Source: Gnetum montanum (Eukaryota; Streptophyta; Gnetopsida; Gnetales; Gnetaceae). Taken from it: DNA of 64,000 bases. The stretch is taken from assembly GCA_015680685.1 (NCBI GenBank), contig MNCI01029487.1:231050-295049 (forward strand). The letters are read 5' to 3'. Position 1 is the stretch's first letter. The number at the start of each line of letters is the position of its first letter. This document shows positions 42,101 through 46,775 of this stretch, in pieces. The position numbers and the translations under genes were made by a program. Below the pieces are notes generated by a model, which saw only the letters and a list, made by a program, of their open reading frames with translations, ran no database searches and had not been told where the DNA came from.

Positions 42101-42291
42101 AAATTTAGCAAATTACGATGATGCACTTTTTGTTGTTCTTGCTGAGGGTTTTTACAGCACCCTGGCACTGTAACAGAGCGCCTGAAACGCACCCTCGCGC
42201 ATAGGCGTTTGTGTTTAAATTTGCTCTTATCATGGACAACAAAGCATGCAGGCCACCTCGAACTTGCGCTGGTCCAAGCGTTCGCTTCCAT
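5610..42291 (-). CDS. DUF639-family protein, ten-exon gene (whole coding span)
   Basis: Ten coding exons can be joined on the minus strand with canonical GT-AG borders and matching phases throughout: 42291-42066, 41956-41713, 40764-40617, 23740-23580, 20554-20383, 18588-18452, 14596-13906, 11988-11876, 9979-9724, 5900-5610. They total 2439 bases, 812 residues plus stop. Recognisable DUF639 landmarks, in order, are NLVEYCCF (about residue 185), EEAFVRI (213), SWPGRLTLTDRALYFE (302-317), ETWTLEFVDL...RRDIW (365-381), RRWEHP (610), three hydrophobic C-terminal segments, and WNAIPAAPVMVLPYD near the end. DUF639 is a plant family of unknown biochemical role; the LTLTDRALYFE block resembles a GRAM/PH-like strand, which is my inference. 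The basic, acid-poor N terminus could be a plastid transit peptide. Introns total about 34 kb and are full of transposons. A segment of 30-40 residues expected between exons 3 and 4 was not found. Confidence 0.88.
6830..8660 (+). mobile_element. 3' half of a LINE, reverse transcriptase to C-terminal zinc finger, decayed
   Basis: Lies in intron 9 in the opposite orientation to the gene. 7081-7280 encodes VSNIFAKLSSTLLEKRINSW and GFRQNHSTIDHLITL, classic non-LTR reverse transcriptase. 7290-7600 gives FIDFVKAY, TTTQRLYEKVIIAYG and a GAKQDCLLSPS block (family GVKQGCPLSP). FYANDATLIS near 7600 replaces the YADD catalytic motif with an N. 7694-7876 holds SFKYLGLI and AKGFKALYAF. 8400-8560 holds the C-terminal CICRLC...ALEDELHIFLFC cysteine-histidine motif. 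Several frameshifts and stops: inactive. Confidence 0.82.
8716..8859 (+). repeat. 72-bp tandem duplication
   Basis: Two adjoining, almost identical 72-base units (8716-8787, 8788-8859) starting CTTCAACAGTATAGCTCTC. Lies in intron 9, just after the LINE end. Confidence 0.9.
9724..9979 (-). CDS. DUF639 gene, coding exon 9
   Basis: Residues 632-716. Begins NWLHYILPFLLISTAVSMMT, a second membrane-like segment, followed by a charged helix with LRDALEEMEQFLQKLNVMLL and ending GNTQ. Donor ACACAG|GTCAGT in phase 0. Confidence 0.88.
9980..11875. other. intron 8 of the DUF639 gene, nothing recognised
   Basis: AT-rich intron. I see no transposon domain or RNA gene in it. Confidence 0.5.
11876..11988 (-). 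CDS. DUF639 gene, coding exon 8
   Basis: Residues 594-630 plus two bases. Encodes EIMLPVFVGASTFSKLRRWE, then HPMSTVCFLAVAYTIIF, the first hydrophobic C-terminal segment. Borders CAG|GAGATC and TTCAA|GTATG. Confidence 0.88.
11989..13905. other. intron 7 with a LINE tail fragment and duplications
   Basis: 12068-12105 resembles the end of the RTE tails (TTGGGGACAAGGCTAGCATG, then GATGAAGATGATA). 12600-12960 is a GC-richer, CA-rich stretch open on both strands but with no recognisable protein. A direct duplication with unit CTCTAACCAAGTGAACTATG occurs at about 13438-13590. Confidence 0.45.
13348..13460 (-). mobile_element. tRNA-derived SINE
   Basis: On the minus strand it starts with an A-box-like TAGTTCACTTGGTTAGAG, then a B-box-like CACATTTGATTGT 40 bases later, a family tail GGGGTATGTTGAAACATGTG, and ends in a run of nine A. 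The same tail follows the A- and B-boxes at 15325 and 22328, so these three form one family. Confidence 0.65.
13906..14596 (-). CDS. DUF639 gene, coding exon 7
   Basis: The largest exon, residues 364-593. Starts with SETWTLEFVDLQGHNRRDIW and continues through IKEIISVHSFIEEYGPEE, a central helical part (SAASAITVLQCLYNMQD) and a less conserved acidic insert (NDMDDNEDVVGSG). Ends in NIDLFK at AAG|GTCAGT. Confidence 0.9.
15325..15435 (+). mobile_element. tRNA-derived SINE, same family
   Basis: TAGCTCACTTGGTGAGAGCA is a good A-box; GGTTTGATCCCAA is a good B-box; the tail GGGGTATGTTAACGCATGTG matches the copies at 13348 and 22328. It sits in intron 6. Confidence 0.7.
15955..17840 (+). mobile_element. 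Ty1/copia pol fragment, split by an insertion
   Basis: 15955-16125 encodes KGEIERLKS and, one frame over, GPARKYLGMKIVWDR, the end of the copia reverse transcriptase. 17200-17830 encodes DMSSAHTISAPQV, SDCPK, then YATICTMPNIAYAVGVLNRF (RNase H junction), an STIGHALNFPGG block, and near 17720 a CxxQSxLCLAKNPAHH-like RNase H end with KHINVKY. The two parts are contiguous in intact elements but here are separated by about 1.07 kb. Several stops and frameshifts; inactive. Located in intron 6. Confidence 0.8.
16126..17200. repeat. insertion with internally repeated units in the copia fragment
   Basis: Contains three degenerate copies of a unit that includes TACATGTAGTTGCTTTCAAG, CTAACCCATGGTTCATT and AACCTAGAAACTTCTAGAAA (about 16805-16920, 16983-17075, 17090-17185), and two copies of CATCTAACT...CAATTCTACAATCT near 16140 and 16570. 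No coding domain seen. Insert borders are approximate. Confidence 0.55.
18079..18121 (+). repeat. (CT)n microsatellite
   Basis: About 21 uninterrupted CT units followed by TATATA, in intron 6. Confidence 0.97.
18452..18588 (-). CDS. DUF639 gene, coding exon 6
   Basis: Residues 318-362 plus two bases. Encodes ALKFDLAVQDACVDKTKAG and FGLRLFDTGLSISSG. Two donors are possible; TTTGAT|GTAAAT is chosen because it alone gives the phase needed by exon 7. Confidence 0.85.
18589..20382. other. intron 5, nothing recognised
   Basis: AT-rich, no transposon domain seen. Confidence 0.45.
20383..20554 (-). CDS. DUF639 gene, coding exon 5
   Basis: Residues 261-317. Contains RQAREVHRFGEGSNLDLA, DEHILCTGTSKYP and ISWPGRLTLTDRALYFE. 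Ends at TTTGAG|GTAGGC in phase 0. Confidence 0.88.
22328..22425 (+). mobile_element. tRNA-derived SINE, third copy
   Basis: TTCTCACTTGGTTAGACCAT (A-box-like), a weak B-box, then AAGGGGTATGTTGAGACAGG. The tail matches the copies at 13348 and 15325. In intron 4. Confidence 0.5.
23160..23245 (+). mobile_element. possible tRNA-like SINE fragment
   Basis: GTGGCATAACTCAACAGTAA resembles an A-box region and GGTTGCAAATTCAAGCTTC resembles a B-box about 35 bases later. Preceded by a doubled 50-bp segment (about 23045-23140). Confidence 0.3.
23580..23740 (-). CDS. DUF639 gene, coding exon 4
   Basis: Residues 207-259 plus two bases, after a 16,876-base intron. Encodes VIKEEAFVRITPAIGG, then TDRATAHNVFKALAG, both typical of the family. 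The acceptor is TTTGCAG|AGAGAG in phase 0; the repeated AG leaves the exact acceptor uncertain by two or four bases, but only the one used keeps phase. Confidence 0.85.
23991..24392 (+). mobile_element. 3' end of an RTE-type LINE, second copy
   Basis: In intron 3, antisense to the gene. Translates in pieces to GHVQRRSDNEPTNK, KKKRSKKTWEKTIED and LQINKNLTLH, then ADPILWG-like sequence and a GATGATGATGA tail. This matches the copy at 3380-3810. A 68-bp unit is exactly doubled at its left end (23991-24058, 24059-24126). Confidence 0.72.
25142..25846. repeat. insertion bounded by a 27-bp direct repeat
   Basis: The same 27 bases (starting TGAAGATTTCTAGCATGATG) occur at 25142-25168 and 25820-25846. 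The 651 bases between contain a promoter-like part (TATATATACC near 25600) and no recognised domain. A long perfect direct repeat of this kind may be a target-site duplication of a retroposed sequence. Confidence 0.6.
25847..28260. other. intron 3, unrecognised part
   Basis: AT-rich. Short direct duplications at 27092-27185 (unit with ACAAAATAAGACCTAAAAT). A B-box-like GGATTTGAGCC near 27012 suggests another SINE remnant. Nothing else recognised. Confidence 0.4.
28262..28335 (-). mobile_element. possible tRNA-like SINE fragment
   Basis: On the minus strand, TATGGCTCTATTGACTAACT followed by AGTTTGAATTGTGG resemble A- and B-boxes at tRNA spacing. Confidence 0.35.
28565..28935. repeat. tandem repeat, about 110-bp unit
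   Basis: Units begin at about 28720 and 28830, with a shorter, internally doubled copy at 28565-28719. Each carries GAGAAAGTTCTATTAGTTTC, CATAACATTTTGCCCAGATG and ATTATTTGAAATATTC. An open reading frame over it on the minus strand is only a by-product. Confidence 0.88.
28969..29300. repeat. 166-bp tandem duplication
   Basis: Two near-identical units, 28969-29134 and 29135-29300, starting GTTTGAATACTTCTATATC and ending CCCTACTTTACTCAA. Directly follows the 110-bp array. Confidence 0.92.
30037..30227 (-). mobile_element. tRNA-derived SINE next to the copia element
   Basis: On the minus strand: GGTGTTAGCCTATTGGTAAG (A-box), GGTCATAGGTTTGATTATAC (B-box), and a body with GGGTCTCACGGGTCTCAG. A fragment of the same type, starting GAGGTGTTAGCTTAGGGGTA, is at about 43440-43495 on the minus strand. 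Confidence 0.6.
30236..30533 (-). repeat. 3' LTR of the copia element
   Basis: On the minus strand it starts TGTTAAAGATGTTCAAACTC and ends near TTACTCA. Similar along its whole length to 35427-35751. Confidence 0.82.
30534..30543 (-). other. polypurine tract of the copia element
   Basis: TGACGGAGGG on the minus strand, directly before the LTR start TGTTAAAG; the position expected for plus-strand priming. Confidence 0.75.
30594..30735. repeat. 70-bp tandem duplication in the copia 3' region
   Basis: Two units containing AAACTTTTTAAAATTTTTAA and CATCAACAAGCTCATCATT, nearly identical. Confidence 0.88.
30740..31370 (-). pseudogene. copia RNase H, broken
   Basis: Minus-strand pieces include VDLVGYTDADYGGDASS (first RNase H block, with the DADYGGD signature) at about 31045-31100 and FRELKVDIPLP, FCDNRSAIKLIKNSV, YERTKHI at about 30785-30905. 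Frameshifts separate them. Confidence 0.8.
31410..31856 (-). pseudogene. copia reverse transcriptase fragment
   Basis: A 148-codon open stretch with YQLDIKSAFLNGDLQEEIFM, KKFLYGLKQAPQEWY and LYVNDIVITG. The first and second match the copia RT blocks. The catalytic YVDD motif reads YVND, a change of the first metal-binding Asp, so this copy could not be active even if restored to frame. The N-terminal part of RT continues upstream out of frame in a duplicated segment. Confidence 0.88.
31803..32100. repeat. tandem duplication, about 152 bp, within copia pol
   Basis: AAGAAAGCTGACTTAATATC through CTTAACACTAA appears at about 31803-31952 and again at 31953-32101, with a small extra insertion (GGTGATAGTTTG) and a deletion in the second copy. 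The duplication breaks the reading frame. Confidence 0.88.
34141..34444 (-). pseudogene. copia Gag-pre-integrase/protease region, broken
   Basis: KIGDGCLIKITKCGDLTISC and LKLKNVSYKQ match the copia pattern GDGS...I.G.G.I....L.NV. Upstream on the minus strand (about 34715-34760) is CHICKKGGYL, a broken CCHC zinc knuckle. Confidence 0.6.
35080..35395 (-). pseudogene. copia gag fragment
   Basis: Minus-strand pieces ENQVLNASNTNLWKL, ETLVETIVMDENNKMVQMLI and DSTYKMWKKLKKFEVKN fit the copia Gag (W..L...), directly below the primer-binding site. Confidence 0.55.
35404..35420 (-). other. copia primer-binding site, degraded
   Basis: Minus strand reads CCTATATTAGAGCAATATGA, close to the usual TGGTATCAGAGC complement of initiator methionine tRNA, next to the 5' LTR. 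Confidence 0.6.
35427..35751 (-). repeat. 5' LTR of the copia element
   Basis: Partner of 30236-30533; about 27 bases longer because of a small doubled segment (ATCATTATAACTATACAAAC twice near 35551-35590). TG...CA ends. Confidence 0.82.
36200..36356 (+). mobile_element. tRNA-derived SINE with A-tail
   Basis: ATTGCTCAAGTGGTTAAATC (A-box), TTGCTTCAATCCACC (B-box) and a 14-base A run at the end. In intron 3. Confidence 0.55.
37550..39060 (-). mobile_element. second copia fragment: gag and zinc knuckle
   Basis: Minus strand 38727-39059 encodes FYNFWKMMVIDLLYEKEWDV and KILGLIHRCIVDS, typical copia Gag. About 38050-38100 encodes KCGECGHVKKDC, a zinc knuckle in which the first Cys reads Tyr and a stop follows. 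Between them a segment of about 290 bases is present twice (38240-38545, 38546-38825). No pol or LTR recognised. Confidence 0.72.
38240..38825. repeat. diverged tandem duplication, about 290 bp
   Basis: Both units contain AAACCTTGTGACCCACTAT, CATCAAATCTTGCCAAAAAA and GATGTAATAGCTTGAAACCT-like sequence. More diverged than most other duplications here. Confidence 0.8.
39370..39960 (+). mobile_element. C-terminal LINE fragment, second copy
   Basis: Encodes LLPLKVEALCQFIAYTQKLG, then ARMSSHHILVVTGYWINLPR and ECICKLCNQSIEDEDHIFLF. The same three blocks occur at 8050-8560 in the LINE of intron 9. The last Cys of the zinc motif reads Tyr. Antisense in intron 3. Confidence 0.78.
40617..40764 (-). 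CDS. DUF639 gene, coding exon 3
   Basis: Residues 158-206. Contains DNAQNLVEYCCFAYLSRNV, the most conserved N-terminal motif of DUF639. Ends in phase 0 at CTAAAG|GTATTT. Confidence 0.85.
41713..41956 (-). CDS. DUF639 gene, coding exon 2
   Basis: Residues 76-156 plus two bases, after an intron of only 109 bases. Contains LALRAHSLWGTILNRMENS and an acidic stretch with LESELELEPDLDCLEQTL. Donor AGCCG|GTAAAT; acceptor AAACAG|ACGCT. Phase in and out agrees with exons 1 and 3. Confidence 0.8.
42066..42291 (-). CDS. DUF639 gene, coding exon 1
   Basis: Codes residues 1-75 plus one base. The start MEANAWTSASS is preferred over an in-frame ATG at 42363 because the only TATA box (42374-42380) would place transcription start near 42345, below that ATG. 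The ATG has G at -3 and G at +4. The donor reads GCAG|GTAGC. The first 45 residues are rich in Ser, Arg and Lys and poor in acidic residues, compatible with a transit peptide but not proof of one. Confidence 0.75.
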
Positions 42292-42373
42292 GACAACGCA
42301 CAGCTTCTGCCTTAAATTATAAAGAACTAGCAAAAGCCACAACTGCGATATAAAATTGCACATCCGTAGAACG

Positions 42374-42380
42374 TTATATA
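42374..42380 (-). promoter_or_regulatory. TATA box of the DUF639 gene
   Basis: TATATAA read on the minus strand, preceded upstream by a GA-rich run (AAGAGAGAGC). It lies about 83 bases before the ATG at 42291, giving a predicted 5' leader of about 50 bases that contains no other ATG. Confidence 0.55.
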
Positions 42381-42381
42381 T

Positions 42382-44163
42382 GCTCTCTCTTGCTTAATGG
42401 CTGAAAGCCCGAAACGCAGGTAAAGCTTCGCGATGGTTCTAGTTTTCCACACGTCTCTCGCTGAAAAAGCGTTTCATTTCCCAAACGCCAAAAACGTGTT
42501 GCCTTCGAGCTGACCACTCCGTTAATAAACGCATTGCACCAGGTATCTGACGAAACATCCTCGTAAAATTACATAACAATCAAAAGCCTTCTTAACCTGA
42601 AACCGAACCACACAAAATCAATCTTCGTAAAAATACGTAAAAACAAAAGATTTATTCATCTGAAAACAAACTACACTAAATCAAACACCATTTTTTACTA
42701 TAGAATTTAAAAATACGGTATTCGAAGATCCACGTACGTTAATAAGTTTGAAATTCTGTGTTTTGCGTGTGGCAACACGTGTGTGCAGACAATACAAAAT
42801 TCAATTAGGAACACATGACGCAGAAATATGACAAACGACGGAGAAATCAACGCTGCCAAGTGTCATGTATCGAAAAATCCTCTTACAAGTTCTGTCGTTT
42901 CCTAGGTATAGATGTTTGTTAACGCGTGTAAAATGTAAGGACTTTCCAATTCTGATGAAAAGTGGAATCCTGCGCTTCATTAGCATTGCCTTAAACCCCT
43001 CCTACGAACAAAAGGCACTGCCATGTTTGCAGAGACGCTCTGTTCCACTGCAGTTCCGCTCCATGTGGCCGCGGCATCATTTTTTGCTCGCTCTCTGGTA
43101 TTATTTGCAAATTGCAAATGAAACGGGATAGATGGACGGATTACAGGGATACCATAAGGAGGCATTTTTAATGGTTTATCCCTTCAAGCAAAGGTTGAGT
43201 AGCTGCGAGGCATGTCTTTTAAGGATGGGGAACAGCCCCACAGGGGTGTCTCGAGCGAATTTATAGTCAAACCTTTCCGTTTTTGTACTCCCTATTCTTT
43301 TGTTAAAGAAGGTGCAATTGGATTTAAGATAGCTTATTTTAAATGCGCTAAACAAGACTTGTTTTAAAGAAATCTTTATGTTGTTCAATCCCATCCATGT
43401 TAAGTTTATAGTTTTATTAGAACTTTATAATTGAACTTATGAATTGTTGCATTCAAATCAAAAGTCTTACCCCTAAGCTAACACCTCATTGTTATTTTTT
43501 TTTTTTAAATTTTGAGAGACTTCCTAACATCTTGGAGAAGAATGTGACCTTTTTTAAATAAATTAAATAATACAAATTTTTTGAGAAATATTTATGTGAT
43601 AATGGTTAAGTTCAAGATCAATCCTAGCTACTTTTATTATTTGCTATATAATTCTTTTTCTTAGGTTTTCCATTGCAAGAAAGCTTTTCCTTTTTTTTAC
43701 TATCTCTTTATTGTGCATGGGTTGGAAAATAATTTCAATTTTACATGTTTGGTGTCATGTTTTCATTCAATTTTTTTGCTAATCATTTATTTCTAGATAG
43801 CTTTGAATTTTTAGCTGCATGAAAAGTTTTTTTTTTTCTTCTTCTTCTTTCATCTTTTAAATTTACATGGGTTCAAAAAAAAGTGTTTCAATCTTATGTG
43901 TTTAGTTTCATTTCTTGTTTTGATTTTTCTTTGCAAATAATCACCTATTAATGGACAAGTCTCTTTGGAGCAATATAAATGAGGTGCAATCTCCAATGAT
44001 ATGGCATTTGTCATGTCAATGTTCAAAGCTAATGAAACCTAATATGTTGGATAGTTGAGTCTTCGGGATGTGATAAAGCATCATTTTGTCAAGTGTATTA
44101 GAAGGCTGAGATATCATAGATGATATATCACAGATGCTACATGATAAAGTATCAATTGGTTGC
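42382..44163. other. upstream region of the DUF639 gene and intergenic DNA
   Basis: 42382-43200 is less AT-rich than the surroundings and has many CG dinucleotides, consistent with a protected promoter region. A SINE fragment lies near 43440-43495 (-). 43500-44100 is T-rich with no gene. Confidence 0.45.
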
Positions 44164-44345
44164 GTTGATGCAACCTCTTCAACATAGTTGCTTCGACGCA
44201 ACTGCCTTGACGTAGCTACCTCGACGTAGTCACTTTGATGCAGCAGCCGCGATGCAACTGCCTCGACACAGCTGCTTCAACATAGCCACTTCGAAGCAAC
44301 TGCATCGACTAGGCCCTATTGACTAGGCCTCGTCAACTAGACCCT
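44164..44345 (+). repeat. 14-bp-period minisatellite in an LTR
   Basis: Eleven consecutive 14-base units run without a gap from 44164 to 44317, then a 13-base and a 15-base unit to 44345. Examples: TTCGACGCAACTGC, CTTGACGTAGCTAC, CTCGACGTAGTCAC, TTTGATGCAGCAGC, CTCGACACAGCTGC. Variation is almost wholly C/T and G/A around a TCGACGYARCTRC-like core. Confidence 0.88.
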
Positions 44346-45173
44346 GTCGATGCATGAAATGATGCGTTGACGCAGCCCTATCGACGTGGCCCTATCAACA
44401 TAGTGTCTATTTTTGCCTATAAATATGCATGTTCTCGTCATGTATTGGCATTCTTTGGTCAATAGAGTAGCTGAACTCTTGCAGTTTTATTTCGTTGTCT
44501 TAGAGAATAATCAGTGAGAGCCTACAACATGGTTCTAAGTCAGTTGTATGATGTCTTATTCGAGTGCCAATGTAGCTAGACACATTTCATGAATGACAAT
44601 AAGATTGAGATAATTCTTATTCATTACAGCACTTTGACTTAGATTAAATTTACGTTCAATGTAATTTATGTTTCATGTACTTAGTTAATATTTATGTTTC
44701 CATGCATGTCAATGAATTAGCAGAATGAGCACAACTAATTTCGAGCATAAATACATGTTTGCTTGGTAATCTTAGTAGCGTTATTGCTTGGTTTGCCTAG
44801 TAGCATAGCGCTTGGTAATCCTAGTAGTGGATACATTAGTTCAAGACATGTACGATAAGCTAGGCATGAACACTCATTACCCATAGGCTAGTTTAGACAT
44901 TATCTTCTGTTGCTAATTAGTTAAATACTTGAGTTCTTTATTGTCATTGGGAGTAGCCTAAGGTCAAAACAACATCAAGAATCATATGCCTCACTTTGGA
45001 CTAAACCATACATGACAAAGCTACCACTAGTCGAAGTGGAAAGATAGCAAACTGCGATTAAGGCATAACAATCTAGATGGCACAACTAGTCCCATCCACT
45101 GAATTTGACCAGATCATGCTTGAACGCTTGTGATTCGTATGGTTGGGCATAAGGGGTACCTCATCGCTCATCA
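44230..45173 (+). mobile_element. LTR of family B, first copy
   Basis: TATA-like GCCTATAAATATG at about 44415, then the same order of blocks as 45360-45777 plus 55914-56252: ACAACATGG, TGTATGATGTCTTATTC, CTTGGTAATC, CTAAACCATACATGACAAAG, and end GGGGTACCTCATCGCTCATCA. The left end is not certain. No primer-binding site follows it. Confidence 0.7.
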
Positions 45174-45777
45174 CTACATCACATCTGTGTTGTAGCATCC
45201 TCATCAATGCATCTCAATTAGCTACCATATCATATATGCTACATCACATCTGCTATATCGTAGATGCAATATCACTTCTTCTATAACTTAGCTATGTTGA
45301 TGCATCATCGTCGATGTAGCCAAATGAATTAATGCACCCCATTAATGTAGTATCTATATTTGCCTATAAATATGTGGCACATGCCATGTATTTGGTACCA
45401 TTTTGATCAATAGTTTAGCCAAAATCTTGAAGTTTTCTCCTGTAATCTTAGCAAACAGTCAACGAGTGCCCACAACATGGATTTAAGTCAATTGTATGAT
45501 GTCTTATTCAAGTGGCATTGTACTTTGACACATTCCATAAATGGTAATAAGATCAAGATTGACTTATATTCATTGCAGCACTTTGACTTATAATAGATTT
45601 ACTTTCAATGTAATTTACTTTCTATGTACTTAGTCAATATTTACATTTTCATGCATGTTAATCAATTGACAAAATGAGTACGACTAGTTTTATGCATAAA
45701 CATGTATTCACTTGGTAATTCCAGTAGCATTATTATTGCTTAGTTTGCCTAGTAGCATAACACTTGGTAATCCCAAC
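45174..45777 (+). mobile_element. LTR of family B, second copy, left part
   Basis: Lies directly after the first copy. It is cut at 45777 by element A; the rest of this LTR resumes at 55914. The exact start is uncertain. Confidence 0.72.
45773..45777 (+). repeat. target-site duplication CCAAC, left
   Basis: CCAAC directly before the LTR start TGATGAATCG; the same five bases follow the other LTR at 55909-55913. Confidence 0.9.
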
Positions 45778-46643
45778 TGATGAATCGTGGTTTGCCAGGC
45801 CTTGATATCGAATCCTCGATATCGAGTACACGATATCACAGCCTAGATAATGATATTGAGTACATGATATCGTGATTCCTATGTAGGCCTATAAATACAA
45901 CATTCAAGCGCATAGGAAGAGAGGGGAGCTGATAAGTCTAAGGGTAGAGTCTTTTTGTCAGTTTTTAGCTAATTTCAGTTCTTTCCCCAGTGTATGCCCG
46001 TAGTGTGATGATTGTAATTGTACGGAACCTTTGTTTGAGTGTGACGTACTTGGACATGCACATGACTAGCAATAAAGATCAAGATTACCCCATCATTGTA
46101 GCATTCACTTAGCTTTTAATTACTTTAATTGTTAATTATTTATTGTTGTCTTTTTAGTTCATATTTCCTTTATTGTCATTTACACTTCACGTTGATTAAC
46201 GTGGAATGAGTACGACTTAATCATGAACATTTAAGTACAACTACTTAGCAACCCAGTAGCGTATTTAGGAGTGCTCAAGTAATGTGTGCTTGGTAATCCC
46301 AGAAGTAGTACATAAGGCCCAAGATGTGTGTGGATGATTAAGGTTGGATGCTCATCGCACTTAGGTTAGCATAGATTTCATTTCCCATTGCCTATTAGCT
46401 TAAATTAATATTATTTTCCATCATCTCTAGGAGTAGCATTAGTTTAGGATCTCATCATTCACCTCACTCTGGACTAAACCATACATGACAAAGCAAATAC
46501 TAGTCCAAGTGGAAAGACAACGAACTGTGATCAATGTGTAACTATTTAGATACCACAACTAGTCTGTCTGCGGAGTTCAACCGAATCGTGCATGCACGCT
46601 CATATTCATATGGTTGAGTGTAGGGGTACCTTGCCACTCATCA
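45778..46643 (+). repeat. 5' LTR of element A
   Basis: 866 bases, TGATGAATCG...CACTCATCA. The first 120 bases hold repeated GATATC palindromes; TATA-like CCTATAAATACAAC follows at about 45887. AATAAAGATC near 46070 may be the polyadenylation signal. Confidence 0.92.
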
Positions 46644-46661
46644 TTGGCACCATTGCTGGGT
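46644..46661 (+). other. primer-binding site of element A
   Basis: TTGGCACCATTGCTGGGTA directly after the LTR. It differs from the Athila/Tat-type site TGGCGCCGTTGCCGGGGA by four bases, three of them at CpG. Confidence 0.7.
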
Positions 46662-46775
46662 ACGGTGCTAGTTATTTAGATTAGTTACATCATCCAAGAT
46701 CGTTGTAACGAAGCCTTGATGATATATCTTTTAGAAAGAAAGTAATTGCAAATAAGTCACACACAATTCACAACA

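Noticed and set aside
42292-42363. Upstream in-frame ATG at 42363 as start of the DUF639 protein
   Set aside because: It lies above the transcription start predicted from the TATA box at 42374-42380.
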